33,626 bases of DNA from an uncultured Clostridia bacterium (lineage in GTDB: Bacteria; Bacillota; Clostridia; Oscillospirales; Ruminococcaceae), in contig CALXBD010000036.1 of the NCBI GenBank assembly GCA_944386445.1, positions 1 to 33,626 on the forward strand, given 5' to 3'. Shown piece after piece: positions 22,833 to 30,147 of the stretch; the stretch's first letter is position 1; each line of letters opens with the position of its first letter. Made by a program: the position numbers and the translations under genes. The notes beneath the pieces were generated by a model. That model saw only the letters and a list, made by a program, of their open reading frames with translations. It ran no database searches and was not told where the DNA came from.

Positions 22833-24257
22833 TTAAAGCCCCAGCTTATAGGGGTTCATGATGCCGTTGGGATCCAGCTGTCGTTTGAGTCCTTCCATAA
22901 CCTGCATGGCAGGTCCATATTGTTCTTTCATCAGCTTGCCCAGCTTCACCCCGACGCCGTGATGGTCATTGACAACGCCGCCATTGGCCAACGCGGCTCT
23001 GACTCCAGTATACCAGATCTGGTTATGTAGCCGCAACGCCTCATGGGGATCCTGCGGCGGATTATCCACAATAAACCGGTCATAAATCATGGCGCCCCAC
23101 TCGTACCAGTGGGAGAAATGAGCAATAAACTTCGCCATGGGGAAGTTGGTTTCCACGGCTTCTTTCATGGCCCAGTAAATTTTTTCAATGTTGGAATAAG
23201 TGGCAACAGAATCCATGGTCCCGAACATCTGGGGGATATCCATCATGTGGCCCGGATAGAAGAAGGTGATTTTTTCTTTCCACCATTTTTCGCCGTAATC
23301 GCTTCCCAGATCCTCTGCGCCATATTTGGCAAAGGTGTCAAACAGGATCTTCTGCTCCACGGCGACGATATCCTTCATGCCCTCCAGCGCCAAATTCATA
23401 AAGGCGCCCTTCCGTTCCACGCCGACTATTTTCTTAATCAGGGACACGGTTTCGGCCTCGTCATAAAGCCGCATACAGGAAGGCTTGATCTTCGTCAGCA
23501 GTTCTTTGCCCGCCGCGAAGGCGCTGGTCAGATCCTTGAAGAGGAATGCCCGGAACCAACGCAGCTCGGGCTGGACATAAATCCGCATCTGGGCCTTGGT
23601 AATGACGCCTAAAGTGCCTTCAGAGCCGATAAAAATCTGGTTCAGATCCGGGCCGGCAGCATGTTTGGGCACCGGAGAGGTATTGATAATATCCCCGTTG
23701 GGAAGGACGACCTCCATGCTCAGACACATATCATCAATTTTGCCGTATTTGGTGGAGACAACGCCGATCCCCCGGTGGGCCAGGAATCCGCCTAATGTAG
23801 AGCAGTTCTGGGAACTGGGATAATGCATGGTGGCATAACCCCGCTCATTGGCATACCATTCCAGATGGGTGTGGATGGCGCCGGTCCCCGACTCCATATA
23901 CATAGAATCGGTATTGAACTCGGTGATCTCGTTCATCCGCTTGGTATCCAGGACAATGCCGCCTGCCAACGGAAGGGCGCCTCCTTGGGTTCCGCCGCCG
24001 CCGCCCCAGGTCGTTACCGGCATTTTGTAGTAGTTTGCGATTTTCAGCACGCTGGAAACTTCCTTGGCGTTTTTGGGGCAGACAATGATATCCGCTTCCG
24101 GCGGTGTCATTCCCCGGTCCGCCCACATCCGCGACAGCCAGTAATAGTCAACGCCGTGAACCAGCTTATCCGCCTCCCGGGTGGAACAGTTTTCCCGTCC
24201 TACCGCATCCTCCAGCTCGTTCTGGATCATATCGAACATGAATCCTTTGAGTTGCAT
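22833..24257 (-). CDS. FAD-binding oxidase/dehydrogenase of the GlcD/AGPS (VAO) family
   Basis: A 474-residue flavoprotein and first gene of the operon. The FAD-binding PP loop is TTWGGGGGTQGG (82-93), a second flavin-contact motif is GSEGTLGVIT (211-220), and the C-terminal cap holds NDHHGVGVKLG (430-440), a His pair near the flavin. Relatives oxidise D-2-hydroxy acids (lactate, glycolate, 2-hydroxyglutarate) or handle alkyl-DHAP. The HHGVG segment and long cap point to the AGPS-like side of the family. With the following Fe-S protein and the Etf fusion it makes a complete dehydrogenase-to-Etf chain. AAGGAG lies eight bases before the ATG, and the promoter at 24294-24322 overlaps an RpiR operator. 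The substrate is unknown, probably a sugar acid or polyol. Confidence 0.88.
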   Translation of the reverse strand: MQLKGFMFDMIQNELEDAVGRENCSTREADKLVHGVDYYWLSRMWADRGMTPPEADIIVCPKNAKEVSSVLKIANYYKMPVTTWGGGGGTQGGALPLAGGIVLDTKRMNEITEFNTDSMYMESGTGAIHTHLEWYANERGYATMHYPSSQNCSTLGGFLAHRGIGVVSTKYGKIDDMCLSMEVVLPNGDIINTSPVPKHAAGPDLNQIFIGSEGTLGVITKAQMRIYVQPELRWFRAFLFKDLTSAFAAGKELLTKIKPSCMRLYDEAETVSLIKKIVGVERKGAFMNLALEGMKDIVAVEQKILFDTFAKYGAEDLGSDYGEKWWKEKITFFYPGHMMDIPQMFGTMDSVATYSNIEKIYWAMKEAVETNFPMAKFIAHFSHWYEWGAMIYDRFIVDNPPQDPHEALRLHNQIWYTGVRAALANGGVVNDHHGVGVKLGKLMKEQYGPAMQVMEGLKRQLDPNGIMNPYKLGL

Positions 24258-24293
24258 ACCGCCCTCTCCTTTTCAGAGTTAAATTTCAATTTT

Positions 24294-24322
24294 ATATTAC
24301 CATATTCAAAAATAAATTTCAA
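24294..24322 (-). promoter_or_regulatory. Promoter of the seven-gene catabolic operon
   Basis: Minus strand -35 TTGAAA (24317-24322), 17-base spacer, -10 TAATAT (24294-24299). The -35 lies within the left operator-like repeat. Confidence 0.75.
24307..24321. promoter_or_regulatory. Candidate RpiR operator A (weakest)
   Basis: CAAAAATAAATTTCA; on the minus strand TGAAA-TTTAT-TTTTG. It has one good and one degraded half-site of the TGAAA-N5-TTTCA pattern and overlaps the operon's -35 box. Confidence 0.5.
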
Positions 24323-24329
24323 TAGATTT

Positions 24330-24344
24330 CGAAAATTATTTTCG
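24330..24344. promoter_or_regulatory. Candidate RpiR operator B
   Basis: CGAAA-ATTAT-TTTCG, a perfect 15-bp palindrome, just upstream of the rpiR -35 box and of the operon promoter. Confidence 0.65.
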
Positions 24345-24347
24345 TTC

Positions 24348-24376
24348 TTGACAAAATGTCGGAAAAAAGATACAAT
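24348..24376 (+). promoter_or_regulatory. Promoter of the RpiR-family regulator gene
   Basis: -35 TTGACA (24348-24353), 17-base spacer, -10 TACAAT (24371-24376). The predicted start of transcription falls inside operator C, as expected for self-repression. Confidence 0.8.
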
Positions 24377-24377
24377 A

Positions 24378-24400
24378 AAAATGAAATTTATTTTCATTTT
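24378..24400. promoter_or_regulatory. Candidate RpiR operator C (strongest)
   Basis: AAAATGAAA-TTTAT-TTTCATTTT, a 23-bp site with perfect 9-base arms over the predicted transcription start of the regulator gene. Its centre is 52 bases from that of site B, close to five helical turns. Confidence 0.7.
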
Positions 24401-24429
24401 AGGGAGTGTTCCCGGAAAGCAGAGGGCAT

Positions 24430-25272
24430 ATGAACAACATCGTTCTCAGGATTAAATCCATGTACCCGGACATGGGCCGGGGAGAGAAAAAAATTGCAGA
24501 CTGGATTTTAGAGAACCAGCGGGAACTGATCCGGCTTTCCATCAGCGAGCTGGCGGAAAAGTGCGGTTGCGGTGAAGCGACCATTGTCCGGTTTTCCAAA
24601 AGGCTGGGGCTGGTGGGATACCAGGAACTGAAAATTTCCATCGCCCAGGAGACTGCCGAGGGATCAACCACCTTAAATGAAGGAATGTCCCGGGAGGATT
24701 CCTGCGCAGAGCTGTTCGGTAAGGTCTGCGGTAATATCTACAGTTCCCTGGAGCACACCAAAAAGGTTTTGAATGGTTCAGCGCTGGAGGAAGCAGCCAA
24801 AGAGATCATGGCAGCGCACCGGATTGCCCTGTTTGGCTTGGGAAATTCCGCTGCAGTCGCTTTGGACGCCCAGCATAAATTTCTGCGGGCAGGCCTGGAC
24901 GCCGCCGCTTATACGGACAACCATCTGCAGGCAATCGCTGCGTCCCATCTGAAGGATGGCGATGTGGCCATCGGAATCTCTCATTCCGGATCTTCCATTG
25001 ACGTTGTGGACGCGCTGCGGCTTTCAAAAGAGGCCGGTGCTAAAACGATTTGCATCACCAATCTTGGAAAGTCTCCTATTATTAAGCAGAGTGATCTGGT
25101 GCTGAATACCGCTTCGGAAGAGACACGCTATACCATTCTGGGAATGAATTCCCGGATTGCCCAGCTGGCCATCATTGATGCCATTTATGCATATATTATT
25201 CTTCACCGTGACAAGGATGCTATCACCGCGATCCAAAGCACTGAACGGGCGCTGCAGAATAAAAAATATTAA
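24430..25272 (+). CDS. MurR/RpiR-family regulator with SIS sugar-phosphate domain
   Basis: A 280-residue regulator with an N-terminal RpiR helix-turn-helix (about 1-75, including SISELAEKCGCGEATIVRFS) and a C-terminal SIS domain (about 120-250, with FGLGNSAAVA, GISHSGSS and CITNLGKSP). RpiR proteins respond to phosphosugars, which fits control of the divergent operon with two sugar kinases and an aldolase. The start at 24430 is preferred as the usual family N-terminus (MNNIVLRIKSMYP). A GTG at 24406 is in frame but lies directly on its ribosome-site-like sequence. Three TGAAA-N5-TTTCA-like sites lie between it and the operon. It is convergent with the alpha-galactosidase gene. Confidence 0.92.
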   Translation: MNNIVLRIKSMYPDMGRGEKKIADWILENQRELIRLSISELAEKCGCGEATIVRFSKRLGLVGYQELKISIAQETAEGSTTLNEGMSREDSCAELFGKVCGNIYSSLEHTKKVLNGSALEEAAKEIMAAHRIALFGLGNSAAVALDAQHKFLRAGLDAAAYTDNHLQAIAASHLKDGDVAIGISHSGSSIDVVDALRLSKEAGAKTICITNLGKSPIIKQSDLVLNTASEETRYTILGMNSRIAQLAIIDAIYAYIILHRDKDAITAIQSTERALQNKKY

Positions 25273-25290
25273 CTTTTCTTAGATACAAAA

Positions 25291-25324
25291 AACTCAGGAA
25301 GGCTCGACGCTTCCTGAGTTTTTT
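25291..25324. terminator. Bidirectional terminator between the rpiR and alpha-galactosidase genes
   Basis: A perfect 11-bp stem AACTCAGGAAG/CTTCCTGAGTT, loop of 8, with T-runs on both strands. Confidence 0.9.
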
Positions 25325-25354
25325 ATGAAATCAGATAAAATTGCGGTTGAACGC

Positions 25355-27271
25355 TTACGCCTCCGAATTCAGCCGGACTGTAATAATTTCGGAGCCTTCC
25401 TCCGGCAGGCCACGGAAAGAAATTCCAGAATCCATCAATTCACGGCCATAAGCGGAATAGGTTTCCCCGCTGTCCATGTAGGAGACTTTATAAAGAGCAT
25501 TCCCATCCAGGCCCTTCAACGCCACGGTTTTCTCCGCTCCGGCCTTCAGAAGACGGAATCCAAAGACGACCGCTTCCTTCTTGCTGCTGACCAATTCAAA
25601 AACCGGGAAGCGCTCCCCTTTTCCGCCGATGACAGGCTGGGCAGTCAACCGGTAAGCGTCACCGTTAAGAATGTAATCCTCATAAATATCGCTGTAAAAG
25701 ACCTCGTGATCCTTGATCCGTTTCAGGCACCACTCCGACAGGTCCGGCAACCGGTAAGAAAATCCGGGAATTCCCATCAGCACCGCCCGGATCATAAAAT
25801 CGAACCGCCAATCTTCGGTGATCGGCTCCCGAATGCCGAGGTTGTGGTTTTTATCGAACTTCAGTACCTGGGACCAGCTGAAATGCAGCAGCGCACTCTG
25901 ATGGAGATAGGACAATGCTCCCCAGTAGCACTGCAGGTGGAATTCCGTATAATCCGGGTCGCTCAGGAAATTAAAATGGCAGTGGGAGGCCATTTCGATA
26001 TCCATCCGCAGGCCGCCGGAAGCGCAGTTTTCGATCACCACATCCGGATATTTCCGATGGATCTCGTCCAGCAGCTGATAGTACCCCAGATAGTGGGCAT
26101 ACAGTCCGTCACCCTTTCCGTGGCTATGGCCTTCCACGTCACAGCCGGGAGCCGGATCCAGGTTGTAGTCGAATTTGATCCATTTTGCCCCATATTCTCC
26201 TGCAATCCGGTCGATGATGCTCATAGCCCAGTCGCGGGCCTCTTTGCTGGCCAGGCAGACATATCCCAAGGATTTTCCGTTCCGTTTGGCGATGATATTG
26301 GGATGGGTCTCATTCAACTTTGCATCCTTGCCCACAGCCTCGATTTCGCACCAGATACCGGGCAGGATTCCCACGGCCTTTGCCTTATCGCAGAGTGCTT
26401 TCATTCCGGAGGGAAACTTTTCCTGATTGACAATTTCCCAGTCCCCGCGTTTCTCATACCAGCTTTGCCCTTCCTCGTTGCCGCCGAACCAACCGGCATC
26501 CAACATAGCATACCGGCAGCCTACTTTTTTGGCGATCTCCGCGTTCTGCTGAAAAATATCCTCGTTGATTTCGGAGTCCTCATAGGGCCACCAGGTATTA
26601 TATTCATATGGTACGTCAGCGATCCCACCGTCATTCAAAAGGCTCAGATGCTTGCGGAAATACCGGCGCTGCTCCAGGCAGGCCTCCTCCAGGGTGTTGC
26701 CCTGCGCCAGATAAAAGGATGGGGAAACAAAGCGCTCACCCGGCTGCACATCCGTAAAAAATTCCTCGGTTGTCAGTCCCATACTAAACTGTGTATGTCC
26801 CTCCGCCGGCGTAATGCGGCAATTCCAGCAGCCGGACCAAGCCATTGCCGCCGAATAGCAGCCGTTGGGAGTTTCCAGACCGCACCAAGGCTCAAATCCC
26901 TTGCTGGAACGCCCTGCCACACTGGCAAAGGAAAACTCGCCCTCCAGCTTTTTGCTATGAGGGATAAACTCCGTCCCCCAATCAGAAGAAAAATATCTGA
27001 CGGTTACATCATCAGCAGGAACAGCAACTCCCGCGTCCAGTTGATACAGCCGCACCGGCCTGTCCAGTCCATTATGAAGGATCGCCGTATATTTGGTTAC
27101 AGCATAAGCCGGGTCTTTGAGCGCCTCCATTGTCACATAAAGGTTCGGTTCAAAATATCGAAGGTAGACCTCCTTTATCATACCGTTGGAAAGAGTCTCC
27201 GTAGTGTGAGCGTTTACTTCTATAGGAGGGTAGACCAATTGATCGGTCCTGATTCGAAACAGTAAATTCAT
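25355..27271 (-). CDS. Alpha-galactosidase, glycoside hydrolase family 36
   Basis: A 638-residue cytosolic enzyme without signal peptide. After an N-terminal beta-sandwich (about 1-210), the TIM barrel carries YNTWWPYE (224-231), MLDAGWFGG (256-264), the nucleophile Asp368 in KFDYN, the conserved ENCASGG (414-420) and the acid/base in SDPD (437-440, probably Asp438). The 70-residue spacing between nucleophile and acid/base equals that of GH36 enzymes such as AgaA. A Phe replaces the Trp usual just before the nucleophile Asp (KWD). It removes terminal alpha-galactose from raffinose-type oligosaccharides or melibiose after uptake. It has its own promoter and is not part of the neighbouring RpiR-controlled operon, although a shared substrate source is possible. 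Confidence 0.92.
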   Translation of the reverse strand: MNLLFRIRTDQLVYPPIEVNAHTTETLSNGMIKEVYLRYFEPNLYVTMEALKDPAYAVTKYTAILHNGLDRPVRLYQLDAGVAVPADDVTVRYFSSDWGTEFIPHSKKLEGEFSFASVAGRSSKGFEPWCGLETPNGCYSAAMAWSGCWNCRITPAEGHTQFSMGLTTEEFFTDVQPGERFVSPSFYLAQGNTLEEACLEQRRYFRKHLSLLNDGGIADVPYEYNTWWPYEDSEINEDIFQQNAEIAKKVGCRYAMLDAGWFGGNEEGQSWYEKRGDWEIVNQEKFPSGMKALCDKAKAVGILPGIWCEIEAVGKDAKLNETHPNIIAKRNGKSLGYVCLASKEARDWAMSIIDRIAGEYGAKWIKFDYNLDPAPGCDVEGHSHGKGDGLYAHYLGYYQLLDEIHRKYPDVVIENCASGGLRMDIEMASHCHFNFLSDPDYTEFHLQCYWGALSYLHQSALLHFSWSQVLKFDKNHNLGIREPITEDWRFDFMIRAVLMGIPGFSYRLPDLSEWCLKRIKDHEVFYSDIYEDYILNGDAYRLTAQPVIGGKGERFPVFELVSSKKEAVVFGFRLLKAGAEKTVALKGLDGNALYKVSYMDSGETYSAYGRELMDSGISFRGLPEEGSEIITVRLNSEA

Positions 27272-27301
27272 GGTTGTCTCTCGCTTCCTTTACAATTTGA
27301 C

Positions 27302-27335
27302 AAACGTATCCTCTGAAAAAACAAAGGATACGTTT
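27302..27335 (-). promoter_or_regulatory. 10-bp inverted repeat at the 5' end of the alpha-galactosidase transcript
   Basis: AAACGTATCC (27302-27311) and GGATACGTTT (27326-27335), perfect arms with a 14-base loop. The predicted transcription start (about 27334) falls on the upstream arm. It could be a repressor operator or a 5'-terminal mRNA stem-loop. Confidence 0.6.
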
Positions 27336-27340
27336 CTTTC

Positions 27341-27369
27341 ATAGTATCCGCTTCCTTTAAAAATGTCAA
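27341..27369 (-). promoter_or_regulatory. Strong promoter of the alpha-galactosidase gene
   Basis: Minus strand -35 TTGACA (27364-27369), 17-base spacer, -10 TACTAT (27341-27346). The rest of the 27370-27500 stretch is AT-rich with no gene. Confidence 0.8.
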
Positions 27370-27500
27370 TACATTCTCGCCGACAGTAAAGAATTTCATG
27401 ATTTCCAACATTCTTTTCTGAACCGCAAAATAATTTTTTCGCAAAAAAGGTGAAAGTCCTTACCTCTATGATCGTACAGAAAAATTCTTTACCAAACAAT

Positions 27501-27527
27501 AAACCCAGGACGTAATCGTTCTGGGTT
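27501..27527 (-). terminator. Probable terminator of the MATE gene
   Basis: AAACCCAG...CTGGGTTT stem with an inner ACG/CGT pair, then TTATTGTTT on the minus strand. It lies about 45 bases past the MATE stop codon and the tail is modest. Confidence 0.55.
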
Positions 27528-27572
27528 TTCCGTATATATTCTTATCCGGCAAAGCCGTATCCTGCACTTTTC

Positions 27573-28901
27573 TCAGTGAAACTCTTTATAGAGCTGCTTA
27601 CGAAACAGTATCACTGCTATAATAGCTGTGATCGTATCTGCAATCGCCTGAGATACGACAATGCCCATATATCCTGCTGTATAGTATGCCACTGCCAAAA
27701 CGATTAAAAATATAATTCCCTGGCGGCTGATCGAAAGAATAAATGAGCCAGCCACCTTTCCCATGGACTGAAAAACAATTGTCATAAGAAGAATGACGCC
27801 TACAAACAGCATCGTTATTACCTGCCATCTGAGCATCAACGTCCCTTCGGCAACAATACTTTCGTTTTTCATAAAGCACCGCATCAAAAAGGGAGCAAAC
27901 ACAACAAGGATCACCGTAAGGGATACTGCTATAATGCTGATAAAACGCATGCAAAAACGAAATAGTTCCAAAAGCCGCTTTTTGTCTTTGGCTCCGTAAT
28001 AATATCCGAAAAGAGGCTGCCCGCCAAAGGCGAATCCGGTTAAAAGCAGAAGTGCGATCATACTGACTTTCAAGACGATCCCCATTGCCGCGATTTTATC
28101 ATTTCCAAAAGGCAGCAGGAACTGGTTCACAAGAACGATACTTACGCTCTGCATCAGGTTGACGATTGCCGCAGGAATGCCGATGCCCAATATCTGACCG
28201 ATATCCTTTGCGGGCACCTTAATTTCTTTTGGAGCAATTGACAGCATTTTACTTCTTTTCAAAACGATAACAGCAAAGAAAATATCCGAGAACAGATAAC
28301 CAATCACCGTGGCGATAGCAGCTCCGCCTGCGCCCCACCCCAAAGCGGAGATAAATATAGGATCTAGTATGATGTTGACCACAGCGCCCATGATCGTCCC
28401 GGCCATGGACTCCTTTGACATTCCTTCCGAACGTAGCAGGTTGGAATGAATAAAGGAAAGCATGATAGCCGGCGCGCCGATCGCCAGATACATGTAATAG
28501 CTGGACGCATGCACAAAGGTTTCTTCATCTGCACCGATTATATACAGCAACGGAACACGGAAAATCAGCATGAGTATCCCGATGATGATCCCCGCGAAAA
28601 TAGTCACATAAAAGCAAAACGAGCTGACATGGCGGGCGCCGGTTTTATCCTTCTGTCCCAACAATCTGGATATAAGAGAGCTGCCGCCCTGTCCAAAAAT
28701 ATTGCCCACAGCCATCAGCAGCGTAAACAACGGCGCACCCAGCGATACTCCTGCCACAATATTGGTATCATTTGTCTGCGCGACAAAAAAAGTATCCGCC
28801 AAATTGTATATCAGTGTTACCACCATACTGAATACAAGCGGAACTGATAATCGCAAATACGCCCTTGAGACCCTGGAATCGTTAAAAATCTCATTTTCCA
28901 T
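27573..28901 (-). CDS. MATE-family multidrug/toxin efflux transporter
   Basis: A 442-residue protein with 12 hydrophobic segments in two homologous halves (about 15-205 and 235-435). Family motifs are visible: LSVPLVFSMVVTLIYNLADTFFV in the first helix region, GQGGSSLISRLLGQ in the first half and AFGGQPLFGYYYGAKD in the second. MATE pumps expel cationic drugs, dyes or metabolites using sodium or protons. The start is supported by GGTGAGG eight bases upstream. The gene is divergent from a Crp/Fnr regulator. Its promoter has a perfect -10 but no -35, and a palindrome sits at the activator position. The exported compound is unknown. Confidence 0.93.
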   Translation of the reverse strand: MENEIFNDSRVSRAYLRLSVPLVFSMVVTLIYNLADTFFVAQTNDTNIVAGVSLGAPLFTLLMAVGNIFGQGGSSLISRLLGQKDKTGARHVSSFCFYVTIFAGIIIGILMLIFRVPLLYIIGADEETFVHASSYYMYLAIGAPAIMLSFIHSNLLRSEGMSKESMAGTIMGAVVNIILDPIFISALGWGAGGAAIATVIGYLFSDIFFAVIVLKRSKMLSIAPKEIKVPAKDIGQILGIGIPAAIVNLMQSVSIVLVNQFLLPFGNDKIAAMGIVLKVSMIALLLLTGFAFGGQPLFGYYYGAKDKKRLLELFRFCMRFISIIAVSLTVILVVFAPFLMRCFMKNESIVAEGTLMLRWQVITMLFVGVILLMTIVFQSMGKVAGSFILSISRQGIIFLIVLAVAYYTAGYMGIVVSQAIADTITAIIAVILFRKQLYKEFH

Positions 28902-28933
28902 AAATACTACCTCACCCTATACAGTACCGTTTT

Positions 28934-28978
28934 ATTATAGCATTTCGAATTGACTTTTTCTGTGCCATATGACACAAT
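28934..28978. promoter_or_regulatory. Shared operator and divergent promoters of the MATE and Crp/Fnr genes
   Basis: The palindrome TGTGCCATATGACACA (28961-28976, one mismatched pair) has its centre 29.5 bases from the MATE -10 TATAAT (28934-28939, minus strand), that is about -41.5; the MATE promoter lacks a -35. On the plus strand the same palindrome fills the spacer and -10 region of the regulator's own promoter (TTGACT 28950-28955, 17 bases, CACAAT 28973-28978). Confidence 0.75.
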
Positions 28979-29000
28979 AGTAGCAGGGGGGTACATCGCT

Positions 29001-29633
29001 ATGAAAAAAATCAGTGATCCCAAACAAGTCGATAGCTGGCTTAAAAAAGCCAACATCAAAGATTGCTTTTCCACACCAAATTTAGGCTTTTTCATTTATA
29101 AGTACGATAAGGGGGAGCAAATCACATCTCCGGAAAGAAAACTGGAAGACATCTTATTTGTGGTCGAAGGAGCAATCCGCATCTATGGTCTCCGAGACAA
29201 TGGGACAATATCGCCTGTCAACCAGCAAAATGCTCCGATTGTTATCGGCGACATGGAATTTGCCGAACGAGGCAATCCTGCTTTTTTTACGGAGGCTGTG
29301 ACAGATGTCACCTGTATTGCTTTACCGGTAAGCCCATATGAACAGCAGCTACACGCGGATGTAAGGTTTCTTCATGTATTGCTTCATTCCTACGCTGAAA
29401 AGCTGCGCTTTTTTGCTTTTGTCGACGCCCCGGCAGGGACAATTCAGGAACGCGTTTTGCTGTACCTGCAAAATATCTGCCCTGCCCATGAGTTAAACGG
29501 GATCGAAGCGGCGGTTTTGCAGCTCCGGTGCAGCCGGCGTCAACTGCAACGGGCGTTGCAAAAATTGTGCGCTGACGGGCAAGTTGAAAAAATCGGGAAA
29601 GGAAGGTATAAATTGCTCCCGCCGATTGAATAA
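29001..29633 (+). CDS. Crp/Fnr-family regulator (YeiL-like), probable activator of the MATE gene
   Basis: A 210-residue protein with an N-terminal cupin-like sensor domain (about 25-115; LEDILFVVEGAIRIYGLRDNG) and a compact C-terminal helix-turn-helix (about 160-205; CSRRQLQRALQKL, then VEKIGKGRYKLL). The start at 29001 is chosen for GGGGGG upstream and because the extra 17 codons of the open frame would lie across its own operator. No cysteine set for an iron-sulfur cluster is apparent, so the signal is more likely a small molecule than oxygen. Operator position suggests that it activates the divergent pump gene and represses itself. Confidence 0.82.
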   Translation: MKKISDPKQVDSWLKKANIKDCFSTPNLGFFIYKYDKGEQITSPERKLEDILFVVEGAIRIYGLRDNGTISPVNQQNAPIVIGDMEFAERGNPAFFTEAVTDVTCIALPVSPYEQQLHADVRFLHVLLHSYAEKLRFFAFVDAPAGTIQERVLLYLQNICPAHELNGIEAAVLQLRCSRRQLQRALQKLCADGQVEKIGKGRYKLLPPIE

Positions 29634-29746
29634 GCAATAGGAGCGGCAGAGTGCCCCGGTGCCATCCGAAAGGGAGCTGGCAATCAGTGCGTAACATTCA
29701 GAAAGTAGTCTTGTTTACCTGGCAAGGAACTTTGCACCTTTTCTTC

Positions 29747-29775
29747 TTGTGTTTTTTTAAAAATAAGTGTATACT
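29747..29775 (+). promoter_or_regulatory. Promoter of the thiamin salvage operon
   Basis: -35 TTGTGT (29747-29752), 17-base spacer, -10 TATACT (29770-29775), placing the transcript start just before the TPP riboswitch. The stretch 29634-29746 shows no gene or recognisable element. Confidence 0.65.
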
Positions 29776-29789
29776 ATAGTAAAATAAAT

Positions 29790-29876
29790 ACAGGGGAGCT
29801 TGTGTTTGCAGGCTGAGAGGAAGTAATCAAACTTCGACCCTATAACCTGATGCGGATAATGCCGCCGTAGGAAGTC
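29790..29876 (+). ncRNA. TPP (THI-element) riboswitch
   Basis: All conserved blocks of the thiamin pyrophosphate aptamer are present in order: GGGGAGC (from 29793), GGCTGAGA (29811-29818), ACCCTATAACCTGATGCGG (29837-29855), ATAATGCCGCCGTAGGAAG. The P4/P5 stem GCGG/CCGC is intact. It lies upstream of thiM and is followed by a terminator, as expected for transcriptional control by TPP. Confidence 0.96.
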
Positions 29877-29893
29877 ATATTTAAGGATTTTTT

Positions 29894-29926
29894 ACAGGAG
29901 GTACCAGAAGGTTGTCTCCTGTTTTT
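29894..29926 (+). terminator. Riboswitch-controlled intrinsic terminator
   Basis: ACAGGAG (29894-29900) pairs with CTCCTGT (29916-29922) and TTTTT follows. It is the probable expression platform of the TPP riboswitch. Confidence 0.8.
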
Positions 29927-30147
29927 ATTTATCCTTGGAAAGGAGGAAACAACTTTCACTTAAGCGGCGGACTGAAGGAGATTCTCCTAAGCCACGCATT
30001 TTGGCGAGAAGCCTCATTCCGGTGAAAAGGGATACTCGTAACTATCAGTCAAACTCCCTACCCGTTTTTGAGGATACATCGGAAGTGTCACAATGTGCAG
30101 TCCTTTCATTCTTTACACAAAGCAGCAAACGAACAAGGAGGAACAAA
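29927..30147 (+). other. Unexplained 220-base leader segment between the riboswitch terminator and thiM
   Basis: No recognised gene. The thiM frame stays open through it for 71 codons from a TTG at 29935, but that TTG has no ribosome site and sits on the terminator tail. Short complementary blocks (GACTGA near 29968 with TCAGTC near 30046; GGAGATTCTCC) suggest some RNA structure or a decayed insertion. Confidence 0.45.

Noticed and set aside
25325..27265. 646-codon open frame antisense to the alpha-galactosidase gene
   Set aside because: The opposite strand encodes an intact GH36 enzyme with all catalytic motifs; the antisense product matches no family and its start lies at the terminator.
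29935..30147. 71-residue N-terminal extension of ThiM
   Set aside because: The TTG start lies on the terminator tail with no ribosome site, ThiM proteins start at the ATG at 30148, and that ATG has a perfect AAGGAGG.
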